Assembly: GCA_934438075.1 (NCBI GenBank)
Contig: CAKSBF010000015.1
Span: 1-51,583 of the forward strand
Reading direction: 5' to 3'
DNA length: 51,583 bases
Source of the DNA: an uncultured Clostridia bacterium
Lineage (GTDB): Bacteria > Bacillota > Clostridia > UBA1381 > UBA9506
A program made the translations under genes and the position numbers. Numbering within the stretch: the first letter of the stretch is position 1; each line of letters starts with the position of its first letter. The notes beneath the pieces were generated by a model that ran no database searches, was not told the origin of the DNA, and saw only the letters and a program-made list of their open reading frames with translations. This document shows positions 42,345-49,401 of the stretch, one piece after another.

Positions 42345-43268
42345 ATGAATGTTTTTGTAAAACTGGGCACGATTATTACGGAACATAATCTGGAAATTAT
42401 TTATGCGCCGGAAGGTTACGAGGATATTCCGATCACAGTTGCGGAGGTAAACCGCCCGAGCCTTCAGATAGCCGGCTTTTTTGATTATTTTGATCCGGCA
42501 CGCATTCAGATTTTGGGAAAGGTTGAACATACTTATCTGGAAAAAATGAGTGCGGAGGACAGAGTTCAGAAGCTCGAAAAGCTTTTCATGCAGCCGATTC
42601 CTGCACTAATCGTGACAAGGGATATGGATATTTTCCCCGAACTTTTAGAGTGTGCTCAAAAATACAACCGTCCTCTTCTGCGCACGGATATGGCAAGTTC
42701 ACGCTTCATGAGCGGACTGATTTTGGCGCTTAACGTTTGGCTTGCACCGATGACTACCATGCACGGCGTCTTGGTTGAAGTTTATGGAGAAGGTATTTTG
42801 CTGCTTGGCGAAAGCGGTGTAGGAAAAAGTGAAACGGCTATGGAACTTGTAAAACGCGGACACCGCTTAGTGGCAGATGATGCGGTTGAGATAAAGCGTG
42901 TCAGCGCAAAAACATTGGTGGGCAGTTCGCCGGAAATTATTCGCCATTTTATTGAACTGCGAGGTATTGGCATCATAGATGTAAAAAGAATATTCGGTAT
43001 GGGTGCTGTTAAAGATACGGAAAATATTGACCTTGTGATTAACCTGGAGGCTTGGCAGAGCGGTAAGCACTATGACAGGCTTGGGCTGGACAACCATTCT
43101 ACCGATATTTTGGGACTTGAAATTCCTTCTTTGACGATTCCGGTAAAACCGGGACGAAATCTTGCCATTATCGTTGAAGTTGCCGCAATGAACCAAAGAC
43201 AGCGGCGCATGGGATACAATGCAGCAGAGGAATTGAATAAACGACTGATGGATCAGATGGAAGAATAG
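42345..43268 (+). CDS. hprK: HPr kinase/phosphorylase HprK
   Basis: A 307-residue bifunctional enzyme that phosphorylates HPr on Ser46 and reverses this, the sensor of carbon catabolite repression in Bacillota. Walker A GESGVGKSETA lies at about 155-165. The following catalytic Asp pair is in RLVADDAVEIKRV, and the signature LRGIGIIDVKRIFGMGAV is intact. I chose the ATG at 42345 (AAAGGA 11 bases upstream); an ATG at 42333 overlaps that site. A weak promoter (TTTAAA-17-TATAAT) lies near 42220-42250. rapZ/yvcK/whiA, frequent neighbours, are absent. Confidence 0.95.
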   Translation: MNVFVKLGTIITEHNLEIIYAPEGYEDIPITVAEVNRPSLQIAGFFDYFDPARIQILGKVEHTYLEKMSAEDRVQKLEKLFMQPIPALIVTRDMDIFPELLECAQKYNRPLLRTDMASSRFMSGLILALNVWLAPMTTMHGVLVEVYGEGILLLGESGVGKSETAMELVKRGHRLVADDAVEIKRVSAKTLVGSSPEIIRHFIELRGIGIIDVKRIFGMGAVKDTENIDLVINLEAWQSGKHYDRLGLDNHSTDILGLEIPSLTIPVKPGRNLAIIVEVAAMNQRQRRMGYNAAEELNKRLMDQMEE

Positions 43269-43318
43269 TTCATTTATATAACCGATTGTATAAGTTAGCT
43301 AGAAAGGTGTTAATACAG

Positions 43319-44083
43319 ATGAAAATTTTAGCAGAAACACATACCCATACCAACGCCTGCTCACATGCATATCATTCCGTTCAGGAAATGGTTGATGAAG
43401 CGGCACGGCGCGGCATGGAATTGATTGCCATTACGGATCATGCGCCGGCGATACCTGACGCGCCGCATGAATGGCATTTTGAAAATTTAAAGGCATTGTC
43501 GCACAAAATAGGCGATATTTACGTATTGGGAGGAACGGAAGCGAATATAATTGATATGGAGGGCGGTTTGGATTTGGCAGAAACAACTCTAAAAAAACTG
43601 GATTTAGTTATCACCAGCATCCATTCTCCATGTCTTGCTCCGGGGACTGTTGAGCAGCATACCAATACATACCTGAAGGTGTTGCAGAATCCGTATGTGG
43701 ATATTATTGGACACTGCGGTTCGCCGGACTACAGCTTTGATATTGATGCTGTATTAGAGGAAGCGAAAAGACAGGATAAAATTATAGAGTTAAACAGTCA
43801 CACTTTTGCGGTGCGGAAAGCAAGTGCGGCAAACTGCTTCAAAATAGCAAAACGCTGTGCGGAATTGGGCGTTAAGGTTGTTCTCAGCACGGATGCGCAC
43901 AGTATGTATGAAATCGGGCATACCGAAGCGGCACAGAAGCTCGCAAAGGAAGCCGAAATTAAAGAAGAGTTAATTATGAATACCACTGCAGAAAAATTTC
44001 TGTCCTATCTGTGTCAACGAAAGGGTTTGGACAGAGCTGCTTTTGAACATAAGATACCAACAGAATTATTGTCAATCGTTTAG
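43319..44083 (+). CDS. PHP domain phosphoesterase (YcdX-like)
   Basis: A 254-residue metal-dependent hydrolase of the PHP family. Metal ligands are visible in ETHTHTNACSHAYHS (HxH), AITDHAP, GGTEANI, ITSIHSP, IIGHCGSPD and STDAHSMYEIG. YcdX-type proteins hydrolyse phosphate esters; the substrate here is unknown. It lies between hprK and murB, an arrangement common in Clostridia. The start at 43319 follows GAAAGGTG; the frame extends upstream without support. Confidence 0.88.
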   Translation: MKILAETHTHTNACSHAYHSVQEMVDEAARRGMELIAITDHAPAIPDAPHEWHFENLKALSHKIGDIYVLGGTEANIIDMEGGLDLAETTLKKLDLVITSIHSPCLAPGTVEQHTNTYLKVLQNPYVDIIGHCGSPDYSFDIDAVLEEAKRQDKIIELNSHTFAVRKASAANCFKIAKRCAELGVKVVLSTDAHSMYEIGHTEAAQKLAKEAEIKEELIMNTTAEKFLSYLCQRKGLDRAAFEHKIPTELLSIV

Positions 44084-44103
44084 AGAAATGGGAGAGATGC
44101 CGG

Positions 44104-45018
44104 ATGCTGACACAAAAACAGAAGGAACAAATATTACAGCTGCAAAAGGGGAACATCAGGTTGGAGGAACCGATGAAAAACCATACCTCTTTCCGTATCG
44201 GCGGTCCGGCGGAACTCTTTGTTGAACCGGATTCGGAAGAGGTTTTCGGGAATTTGCTTGTGTTGTTGAAAAAGGACAATATTCCATTTGTTGTTATTGG
44301 CGCCGGTTCTAATCTTCTGGTTGGTGACAGAGGCTTTCGTGGTGTGGTCATCAAGACCGGTAAATGTTTTGATTTTTTAAAGCGCAGCGGAGAATATATT
44401 ACTGCCGGCAGCGGGGTAACGCTTGCAAAACTTGCCGGTTTTGCGGCAAAAGAGGGGCTATCCGGATTGGAATTTGCAAGCGGTATCCCGGGTATGGTCG
44501 GCGGTGCGCTGTATATGAATGCAGGAGCTTACGGCGGTGAAATGAAAGATGTTGTGCAAAAAACCTATTATTATGATGATAATGGTACAAAAGGATTTGT
44601 GGAGAACGAAGAGCACGGTTTTGCCTACCGCAACAGTATTTTTGCAAACGGTGGCAAATATATTGTTGCAACAGAACTGAAACTGACTCCTGAGGATCCG
44701 GAAAAGATTCGCTTGCAAATGCTCACCTTGAACCAAAAAAGAAAAGAAAAACAACCGCTTTCCTATCCGAGTGCGGGCAGCACCTTTAGACGTCCGGAGG
44801 GATATTTTGCTGCAAAATTAATCGAGGATGCGGGGTTGAAGGGAGTCTGTGTCGGCGGGGCGTGTGTTTCGGAAAAACACGCGGGGTTTGTGATTAATAA
44901 GACCGGAGAGGCAACGGCTGCGGATGTGTGCGCTTTGATTGACAAGATAAAAGAGACCGTTATGCAGAAATATGGCGTAGAGCTGCATTGCGAAGTTAAG
45001 AAAATAGGTGATTTTTAA
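44104..45018 (+). CDS. murB: UDP-N-acetylenolpyruvoylglucosamine reductase MurB
   Basis: A 304-residue FAD enzyme of peptidoglycan precursor synthesis, reducing enolpyruvyl-UDP-GlcNAc to UDP-MurNAc with NADPH. FAD-binding NHTSFRIGGPAELFV and VIGAGSNLLVGD, then GIPGMVGGALYMNAGAYG, the catalytic Ser in YPSAGSTFRRPEG and the C-terminal Glu in VELHCEVKKIG are all present. The length and lack of the long insertion mark a type II MurB. GGGAGAG precedes the ATG. It is the third gene of hprK-PHP-murB. Confidence 0.96.
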   Translation: MLTQKQKEQILQLQKGNIRLEEPMKNHTSFRIGGPAELFVEPDSEEVFGNLLVLLKKDNIPFVVIGAGSNLLVGDRGFRGVVIKTGKCFDFLKRSGEYITAGSGVTLAKLAGFAAKEGLSGLEFASGIPGMVGGALYMNAGAYGGEMKDVVQKTYYYDDNGTKGFVENEEHGFAYRNSIFANGGKYIVATELKLTPEDPEKIRLQMLTLNQKRKEKQPLSYPSAGSTFRRPEGYFAAKLIEDAGLKGVCVGGACVSEKHAGFVINKTGEATAADVCALIDKIKETVMQKYGVELHCEVKKIGDF

Positions 45019-45030
45019 TATAGCTCTTTG

Positions 45031-45124
45031 TTCGGCGGCTGCAAACAGAAAGGGTTGTCGGCCGCCGAAAACATAATAATAATGGTGAGTTTTTTTATAA
45101 TTATGATATATCATTATAAAAAAC
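45031..45124 (+). terminator. Hairpins after murB
   Basis: Perfect arms TTCGGCGGC (45031-45039) and GCCGCCGAA (45061-45069), then an AT-rich inverted repeat gttttttTATAA / TTATAAAAAAC at 45089-45124. The first lacks an adjacent T run; together they probably end the murB transcript. Confidence 0.5.
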
Positions 45125-45146
45125 CAATATTTTTTCGGAAAAATAC

Positions 45147-45175
45147 TTGACGTAACAGAAAAAATATGGTATATT
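45147..45175 (+). promoter_or_regulatory. Promoter of rpmG-secE-nusG
   Basis: TTGACG (45147-45152), 17 bases, TATATT (45170-45175). In the leader, GGTTCTT near 45196 can pair with AAGAACC near 45241, next to a nine-T run, suggesting an attenuator-like structure before rpmG. Confidence 0.65.
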
Positions 45176-45294
45176 AAAGTGTACCTGTACGGTGAGGTTC
45201 TTTTTTTTTGTGCGCGTTTTGCTTGAAAAACGGCTCTCTGAAGAACCTATTATTATGTAAATACAGTTATGATAAACATAAGGAGGTGCTTTTC

Positions 45295-45444
45295 ATGAGA
45301 ACCAGAATCACTCTCGCGTGTTCCGAATGTAAGCAAAGAAATTACAACACAATGAAAAACAAGAAAAATGATCCGGACAGAATCGAAATGAGTAAATATT
45401 GCAGATTCTGCAAAAAACACACTTTGCATAAGGAAACGAAGTAA
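45295..45444 (+). CDS. rpmG: 50S ribosomal protein L33
   Basis: A 49-residue L33 of the zinc-binding type: TLACSECKQRNY and KYCRFCKKHTLHKE provide the four Cys ligands (C-x2-C twice). The ATG at 45295 follows AAGGAGGTG. It leads the secE-nusG group as in many Bacillota. Confidence 0.96.
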   Translation: MRTRITLACSECKQRNYNTMKNKKNDPDRIEMSKYCRFCKKHTLHKETK

Positions 45445-45482
45445 TTTCCCGTAAGCCAAATATGTAATAAGGATGTGTAAAT

Positions 45483-45707
45483 ATGGCGTCTGAAGAAAAA
45501 AAGGCAGGCACCGTTAAGCGTGCGCCAGGAAAGATTGTAAATTATTTCCGCGAGATGAAGTCCGAATTGAAAAAGGTCGTTTGGCCTACATGGAGTCAGG
45601 TAAGAAATAACACAGGTGTTGTTATTACCGCACTGATTTTGGTCGGAGTTATCGTCGCAATACTGGACTTCGGCTTCCAGTTTTTAGTAAACGCGCTGCT
45701 GAAGTAG
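45483..45707 (+). CDS. secE: Preprotein translocase subunit SecE
   Basis: A 74-residue single-span SecE. A basic, soluble N-terminus leads into the amphipathic stretch NYFREMKSELKKVVWPTWSQV, and then one membrane helix (TGVVITALILVGVIVAILDF). It is part of the SecYEG channel. AAGGATG precedes the ATG. A tRNA-Trp often found before secE is absent. Confidence 0.94.
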   Translation: MASEEKKAGTVKRAPGKIVNYFREMKSELKKVVWPTWSQVRNNTGVVITALILVGVIVAILDFGFQFLVNALLK

Positions 45708-45770
45708 CAGTCAGGCGCGGAATATTTTGCAAGAAGGAGGCAGGAGAGGCTTTTGCTTCTTTGATTTGAT

Positions 45771-46292
45771 ATGGCTGATGAAGCAAAATGGTATGTAATT
45801 CATACCTTTTCAGGTTACGAGAAAAAAGTGCAGACAGATATTGAAAAATCTGTGGAAAACCGTGGTTTAGAAGATCAAATTCTTGACATCAGAGTTCCGA
45901 TGGAGGAAGTGATTGAGGCCAAGGGAAATGAACAGAAATCTGTTATGCGTAAGGTATTTCCGGGCTATGTCATGGTCAAAATGCATATGACGGACGAAAG
46001 TTGGTATGTTATCCGCAATACACGCGGTGTAACCGGCTTTGTCGGACCGGGTTCAAAGCCGGTTGCGCTCACCGATGATGAAGTATATTCCATGGGAATT
46101 GAGCGAAAAACTGTTTCTGTTCAGTTTGAGGTGGGTTCAAGCGTTCGTGTGTGCGAAGGTCCGCTTGCGGACTTTGTCGGCGTAGTCAGTGAAATTGATA
46201 TGGAAAAGCAACTGGTTAAGGTTGTAGTATCTATGTTTGGCCGCGAAACACCGGTTGAGCTTGAATTTTCGCAGGTTGAGGTTTTACATTAA
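45771..46292 (+). CDS. nusG: Transcription termination/antitermination factor NusG
   Basis: A 173-residue NusG that binds RNA polymerase and influences pausing, termination and coupling to ribosomes. The NGN domain has KWYVIHTFSGYEKKVQTDIE, RKVFPGYVMVKM and RNTRGVTGFVG, and the KOW domain has VRVCEGPLADFVGVVSEID. The strongest ribosome site, AAGGAGG at 45734-45740, lies 30 bases from the ATG, with a 6-bp hairpin (AGAGGC/GCTTCT) between that would shorten the distance. Confidence 0.96.
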   Translation: MADEAKWYVIHTFSGYEKKVQTDIEKSVENRGLEDQILDIRVPMEEVIEAKGNEQKSVMRKVFPGYVMVKMHMTDESWYVIRNTRGVTGFVGPGSKPVALTDDEVYSMGIERKTVSVQFEVGSSVRVCEGPLADFVGVVSEIDMEKQLVKVVVSMFGRETPVELEFSQVEVLH

Positions 46293-46399
46293 GATAACAG
46301 CTTCTGTTTTGGCAGAATTGTTATAAGCATATATGCAAAGAAAAGCGGACAAGTGTAAGTTTTTGTTTTGTATATATGGCAGAGCGCAGCGATGCTGCG

Positions 46400-46435
46400 T
46401 GTGGGAGGACGGAGGGTCCGTTCGCCATTACCACA
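46400..46435 (+). promoter_or_regulatory. L1-type autoregulatory motif in the rplK leader
   Basis: TGTGG (46400-46404) pairs with CCACA (46431-46435), enclosing GAGG and an inner hairpin ACGGA-GGG-TCCGT (46409-46421). The UGUGGGAGG...ACCACA arrangement before rplK matches what I remember of the L1-binding leader of Firmicutes rplKA operons. A further hairpin CGCAGC-GAT-GCTGCG precedes it. Confidence 0.6.
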
Positions 46436-46459
46436 TTTTTGAATAAGGAGGTGCCCCTA

Positions 46460-46885
46460 ATGGCTCAGAAAATTTCAGGTTACATTAAATTACAGATTCC
46501 GGCAGGAAAGGCAACACCTGCTCCGCCGGTAGGTCCCGCACTGGGTCAGCACGGCGTGAACATCGTTCAGTTCACAAAGGAGTTTAATGAGAAAACAGCT
46601 AAGGATGCAGGTTTGATTATCCCGGTTGTTATCACTGTGTATGCAGACAGATCTTTCTCTTTCATTACGAAGACTCCGCCGGCAGCTGTATTGCTGAAAA
46701 AGGCTGCTAAAATCGAAAGCGGTTCCGGAGTTCCGAACAAGACGAAGGTTGCTACCGTTTCGAAGGATGCAATTCGCCAGATTGCAGAAACCAAGATGCC
46801 GGATTTGAATGCCGCATCTATCGAAGCTGCAATGAGCATGATTGCAGGAACGGCAAGAAGCATGGGTATTGTTGTAGAAGACTAA
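46460..46885 (+). CDS. rplK: 50S ribosomal protein L11
   Basis: A 141-residue L11 of the GTPase-associated centre. It starts AQKISGYIKLQIPAGKATPAPPVGPALGQHGVNI and ends with the rRNA-binding C-terminal domain (MIAGTARSMGI). The ATG at 46460 follows AAGGAGGTG. The frame runs upstream through the regulatory leader, which I regard as non-coding. Confidence 0.97.
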   Translation: MAQKISGYIKLQIPAGKATPAPPVGPALGQHGVNIVQFTKEFNEKTAKDAGLIIPVVITVYADRSFSFITKTPPAAVLLKKAAKIESGSGVPNKTKVATVSKDAIRQIAETKMPDLNAASIEAAMSMIAGTARSMGIVVED

Positions 46886-46950
46886 TCCCGAGCTGCGTGA
46901 AATAAGTGGGAGAGCTATCAGCTTGTCAGACCACAGAAGGAGGAAACGAA

Positions 46951-47646
46951 ATGTTTAGAGGTAAAAAATATACCGAAAGCGCCAAACTGGTTGATAAGAC
47001 AATGTTCTACGACCCGAAGGACGCTATGGATTTGGTCGTTAAGACCGCTAAGGCTAAGTTTGATGAAACCGTTGAGGTTCATGTAAAGCTTGGCGTTGAC
47101 TCTCGTCACGCTGATCAGCAGGTCAGAGGTGCGATTGTTTTGCCGCATGGTACTGGTAAAACTGCTCGCGTGCTTGTTTTTGCAAAGGGCGATAAAGCAA
47201 CGGAGGCGGAGCAGGCTGGTGCTGATTTTGTCGGTGCAGAGGAATTAATTCCGAGAATTCAAAATGAGAACTGGTTCGATTATGACGTCGTTGTAGCAAC
47301 TCCTGATATGATGGGCGTTGTAGGTCGTCTGGGTAAGGTTCTTGGTCCTAAGGGTCTCATGCCGAGTCCGAAGGCTGGAACAGTAACCATGGATGTAGCG
47401 AAGGCAGTTTCTGAAATTAAATCCGGTAAGATTGAATATCGTTTGGACAAAACCAACATTATTCACTGCCCGATTGGTAAAGTGTCTTTTGGTGCGGACA
47501 AGTTGCGCGATAACTTTAAGACTTTGATGGATGCTATCATCAAGGCTAAGCCGTCTGCTGCAAAGGGACAGTACATGAAGAGCTGTGTTATTTCTTCTAC
47601 CATGGGCCCCGGCATCAAGATTAACCAGGCAAAGCTTTCTGATTAA
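46951..47646 (+). CDS. rplA: 50S ribosomal protein L1
   Basis: A 231-residue L1 of the ribosomal stalk, also the likely translational repressor of rplKA. Typical segments are VDSRHADQQVRGAIVLPHGTGK, GRLGKVLGPKGLMPSPKAGTV and GQYMKSCVISSTMGPGIKI. The ATG at 46951 follows AGAAGGAGG; an upstream in-frame start would add unrelated residues. Confidence 0.97.
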   Translation: MFRGKKYTESAKLVDKTMFYDPKDAMDLVVKTAKAKFDETVEVHVKLGVDSRHADQQVRGAIVLPHGTGKTARVLVFAKGDKATEAEQAGADFVGAEELIPRIQNENWFDYDVVVATPDMMGVVGRLGKVLGPKGLMPSPKAGTVTMDVAKAVSEIKSGKIEYRLDKTNIIHCPIGKVSFGADKLRDNFKTLMDAIIKAKPSAAKGQYMKSCVISSTMGPGIKINQAKLSD

Positions 47647-47671
47647 TCTTTAGGATTTTGTAAAAAATGGC

Positions 47672-47700
47672 TTGACTTTCACAGGGTATTATGCTATAAT
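47672..47700 (+). promoter_or_regulatory. Promoter of rplJ-rplL
   Basis: TTGACT (47672-47677), 17 bases, TATAAT (47695-47700), directly after rplA. Confidence 0.85.
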
Positions 47701-47724
47701 ATGTTGTGGATTGATTTCCGCAGA

Positions 47725-47828
47725 CAGTTGGTGTCGTAAGACATAATTTTGCCAACCGAGGAAGCTTTCATATAAGTTGATTATATTTAGGCTTTTCTCT
47801 GTATGCGGAGAAAAGCCTTTACTATTTT
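47725..47828 (+). promoter_or_regulatory. L10 leader with intrinsic attenuator
   Basis: The leader contains the segment gttggtgtcgtaagac...ccaacc (arms GTTGG/CCAAC near 47728-47759) expected for the L10(L12)4-binding motif. A hairpin with arms aggcttttctc and gagaaaagcct (47789-47818) and a T-rich end follows. This is the classic r-protein leader design in which complex binding favours termination. Confidence 0.75.
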
Positions 47829-47848
47829 TGGTTAGCGAGGTGAAAAAG

Positions 47849-48466
47849 ATGCCAAGTGAAAAAATATTAGAACAGAAGAAGCAAATTGTCAGTGATTTGG
47901 CAGATAAAATGCAAAAAGCTGTTGCCGGCGTTATGGTTGACTACCGCGGTCTTACGGTTGAGGAGGATACCAAGCTGAGAAACGAACTGCGTAAAGCAGA
48001 GGTAGAATATGCAGTTGTAAAAAATACGCTGACACGTTTTGCATCCAACCAGATTGGTTACACCGAGTTTGACGAGGTATTAAACGGTCCTACGGCTCTG
48101 GCTTTGAGCTATACGGATGTGGTTGCTCCGGCAAAAGTTTTGGTGGAATTTGCAAAGAAGAACGAGAACTTAGAGTTAAAGGCAGGTTTCGTGGAAGGTA
48201 AAGTTGTTTCCATTGATGAACTGAAAACTCTAGCAGCTACACCAAACTTCGAGACATTGATTTCGAAGATGATGGGAAGTATGCAGTCACCGATCAGCGG
48301 TCTTGCAAGATTGCTGTCTACTATTGTTGATGGTGGCGTAGAAATCTCTGATCTTATTGCAAAAAAGGCAGCGGATGCTCCGGCGGAAGAAGCTCCGGCG
48401 GAAGAAGCTCCGGTAGCTGAAGCAACGGCAGAGGAAGCTTCTGAAGAGGCTCCGGCTGCTGAATAA
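47849..48466 (+). CDS. rplJ: 50S ribosomal protein L10
   Basis: A 205-residue L10, the stalk base that binds L7/L12 dimers. Core: EKKQIVSDLADKMQ-type start, VDYRGLTVEE, VVKNTLTRFA and GPTALAL. After about residue 173 an Ala/Glu/Pro-rich tail (APAEEAPAEEAPVAEATAEE) extends the protein by about 30 residues, encoded by an imperfect 15-base tandem repeat. The ATG at 47849 follows GAGGTG. Confidence 0.96.
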   Translation: MPSEKILEQKKQIVSDLADKMQKAVAGVMVDYRGLTVEEDTKLRNELRKAEVEYAVVKNTLTRFASNQIGYTEFDEVLNGPTALALSYTDVVAPAKVLVEFAKKNENLELKAGFVEGKVVSIDELKTLAATPNFETLISKMMGSMQSPISGLARLLSTIVDGGVEISDLIAKKAADAPAEEAPAEEAPVAEATAEEASEEAPAAE

Positions 48467-48529
48467 GCATTGGCTTATCATGAATGAAGTAAATTTTTTG
48501 AAATTAACAAATTTTAGGAGGAAAATAAA

Positions 48530-48901
48530 ATGGCAGATTTGAATGCGATTCTTGATTCAATCAAGGAATTAAAATTGCTCGAAGTTGCAGAGCTGGTAAA
48601 GATGATGGAAGAAGAATTCGGCGTAAGTGCTGCTGCACCGGTAGCTGTTGCTGCTGCTCCGGCTGCTGGCGGAGATGCTGCTGCTGAAAAGACCGATTTT
48701 GATGTTGAATTGACAGAAGTTGGTTCTGAGAAGATTAAGGTTATTAAGGCTGTTCGTGAAATCACCGGATTGGGTCTGAAGGAAGCAAAAGACCTGGTTG
48801 AGGGTGCTCCGAAGAACCTGAAGGAAGGCGCAAGCAAGGACGATGCAGAAGCTATTAAGGCTAAGCTCGAAGAAGTTGGCGCAAAGGTTACCTTAAAGTA
48901 A
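48530..48901 (+). CDS. rplL: 50S ribosomal protein L7/L12
   Basis: A 123-residue L7/L12 that recruits translation GTPases. The N-terminal dimer domain (LNAILDSIKELKLLEVAELVK), Ala-rich hinge and C-terminal domain (KIKVIKAVREITGLGLKEAKDLVEGAP) are complete. AGGAGG precedes the ATG. Unusually, rpoB does not follow. Confidence 0.98.
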   Translation: MADLNAILDSIKELKLLEVAELVKMMEEEFGVSAAAPVAVAAAPAAGGDAAAEKTDFDVELTEVGSEKIKVIKAVREITGLGLKEAKDLVEGAPKNLKEGASKDDAEAIKAKLEEVGAKVTLK

Positions 48902-48937
48902 CTTGTTTGATATTTGATTTTATGTCAGATATTATCC

Positions 48938-48973
48938 GATTCGCTGTTGTTGCAGCGGATCGGATTTTTTTTT
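48938..48973 (+). terminator. Terminator after rplL
   Basis: Arms atccgattcgctg and cagcggatcggat with a nine-T run. Confidence 0.92.
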
Positions 48974-49013
48974 GGAATAAGAAGTAGATTGATCACAAAA
49001 TTTAACGAAGGAC

Positions 49014-49045
49014 TTGACAATTTCAGTTAGTCGTGCTAAACTGAA
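49014..49045 (+). promoter_or_regulatory. Promoter with palindromic operator before the P-type ATPase operon
   Basis: TTGACA (49014-49019), 17 bases, TAAACT (49037-49042). The near-palindrome TTCAGTTAG-N5-CTAAACTGAA (49022-49045) covers the spacer and -10. Its TTAG...CTAA core resembles operators of DtxR/MntR-like metal repressors. Binding is inferred. Confidence 0.6.
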
Positions 49046-49056
49046 TCTGTAATGTC

Positions 49057-49105
49057 GAATGGTGTCACATTGGGAATGGTGTCATTCTTTTGACACTACA
49101 TTCAG
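49057..49105 (+). repeat. Short repeats and hairpin in the leader of the P-type ATPase operon
   Basis: GAATGGTGTCA occurs twice (about 49058 and 49075), and TGACACTACATT follows in inverted orientation, so AATGGTGTCA can fold with TGACACTACATT. It could be a second regulatory site or a leader hairpin. Confidence 0.45.
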
Positions 49106-49148
49106 GCATTGTAATAACATAAATTATTTGTGAAAGGATGAGTTACAA

Positions 49149-49382
49149 ATGAAAGTATGGGATTGTTTAAAAAATGAAAAGCTTCTTTGTTTTGTGGGTG
49201 GCGTTGTTGCTGCAACCTATGGCGTGAAGGTGCTGAAGAGTGATAAAACCCGTAAGACCTGTGTTAAGGGCTTGGCAAAATGCTTGAAACTGCAAAAGGA
49301 TGCACGTGTTACTTTGCAAAACATGAAAGATGAGGCAGAGGACATTTGCTATGATGCAAAGCAAGAGGCAAATATAGATTAA
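49149..49382 (+). CDS. DUF6110-like small membrane-associated protein
   Basis: A 77-residue protein with one hydrophobic segment (LLCFVGGVVAATYGVKVL) followed by a basic, Cys-containing region (TRKTCVKGLAKCLKLQKD) and an acidic helix (KDEAEDICYDAK). I associate this layout with DUF6110 proteins encoded directly before metal P-type ATPases in Clostridia. It may assist the transporter or bind metal. AAAGGATG lies upstream. It lies 19 bases before the ATPase gene. Confidence 0.7.
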   Translation: MKVWDCLKNEKLLCFVGGVVAATYGVKVLKSDKTRKTCVKGLAKCLKLQKDARVTLQNMKDEAEDICYDAKQEANID

Positions 49383-49401
49383 TATCAAGGAAGGGATACC
49401 T

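Noticed and set aside
46376..46459. N-terminal extension of L11
   Set aside because: It translates the regulatory leader, and the standard L11 start at 46460 has a perfect ribosome site.
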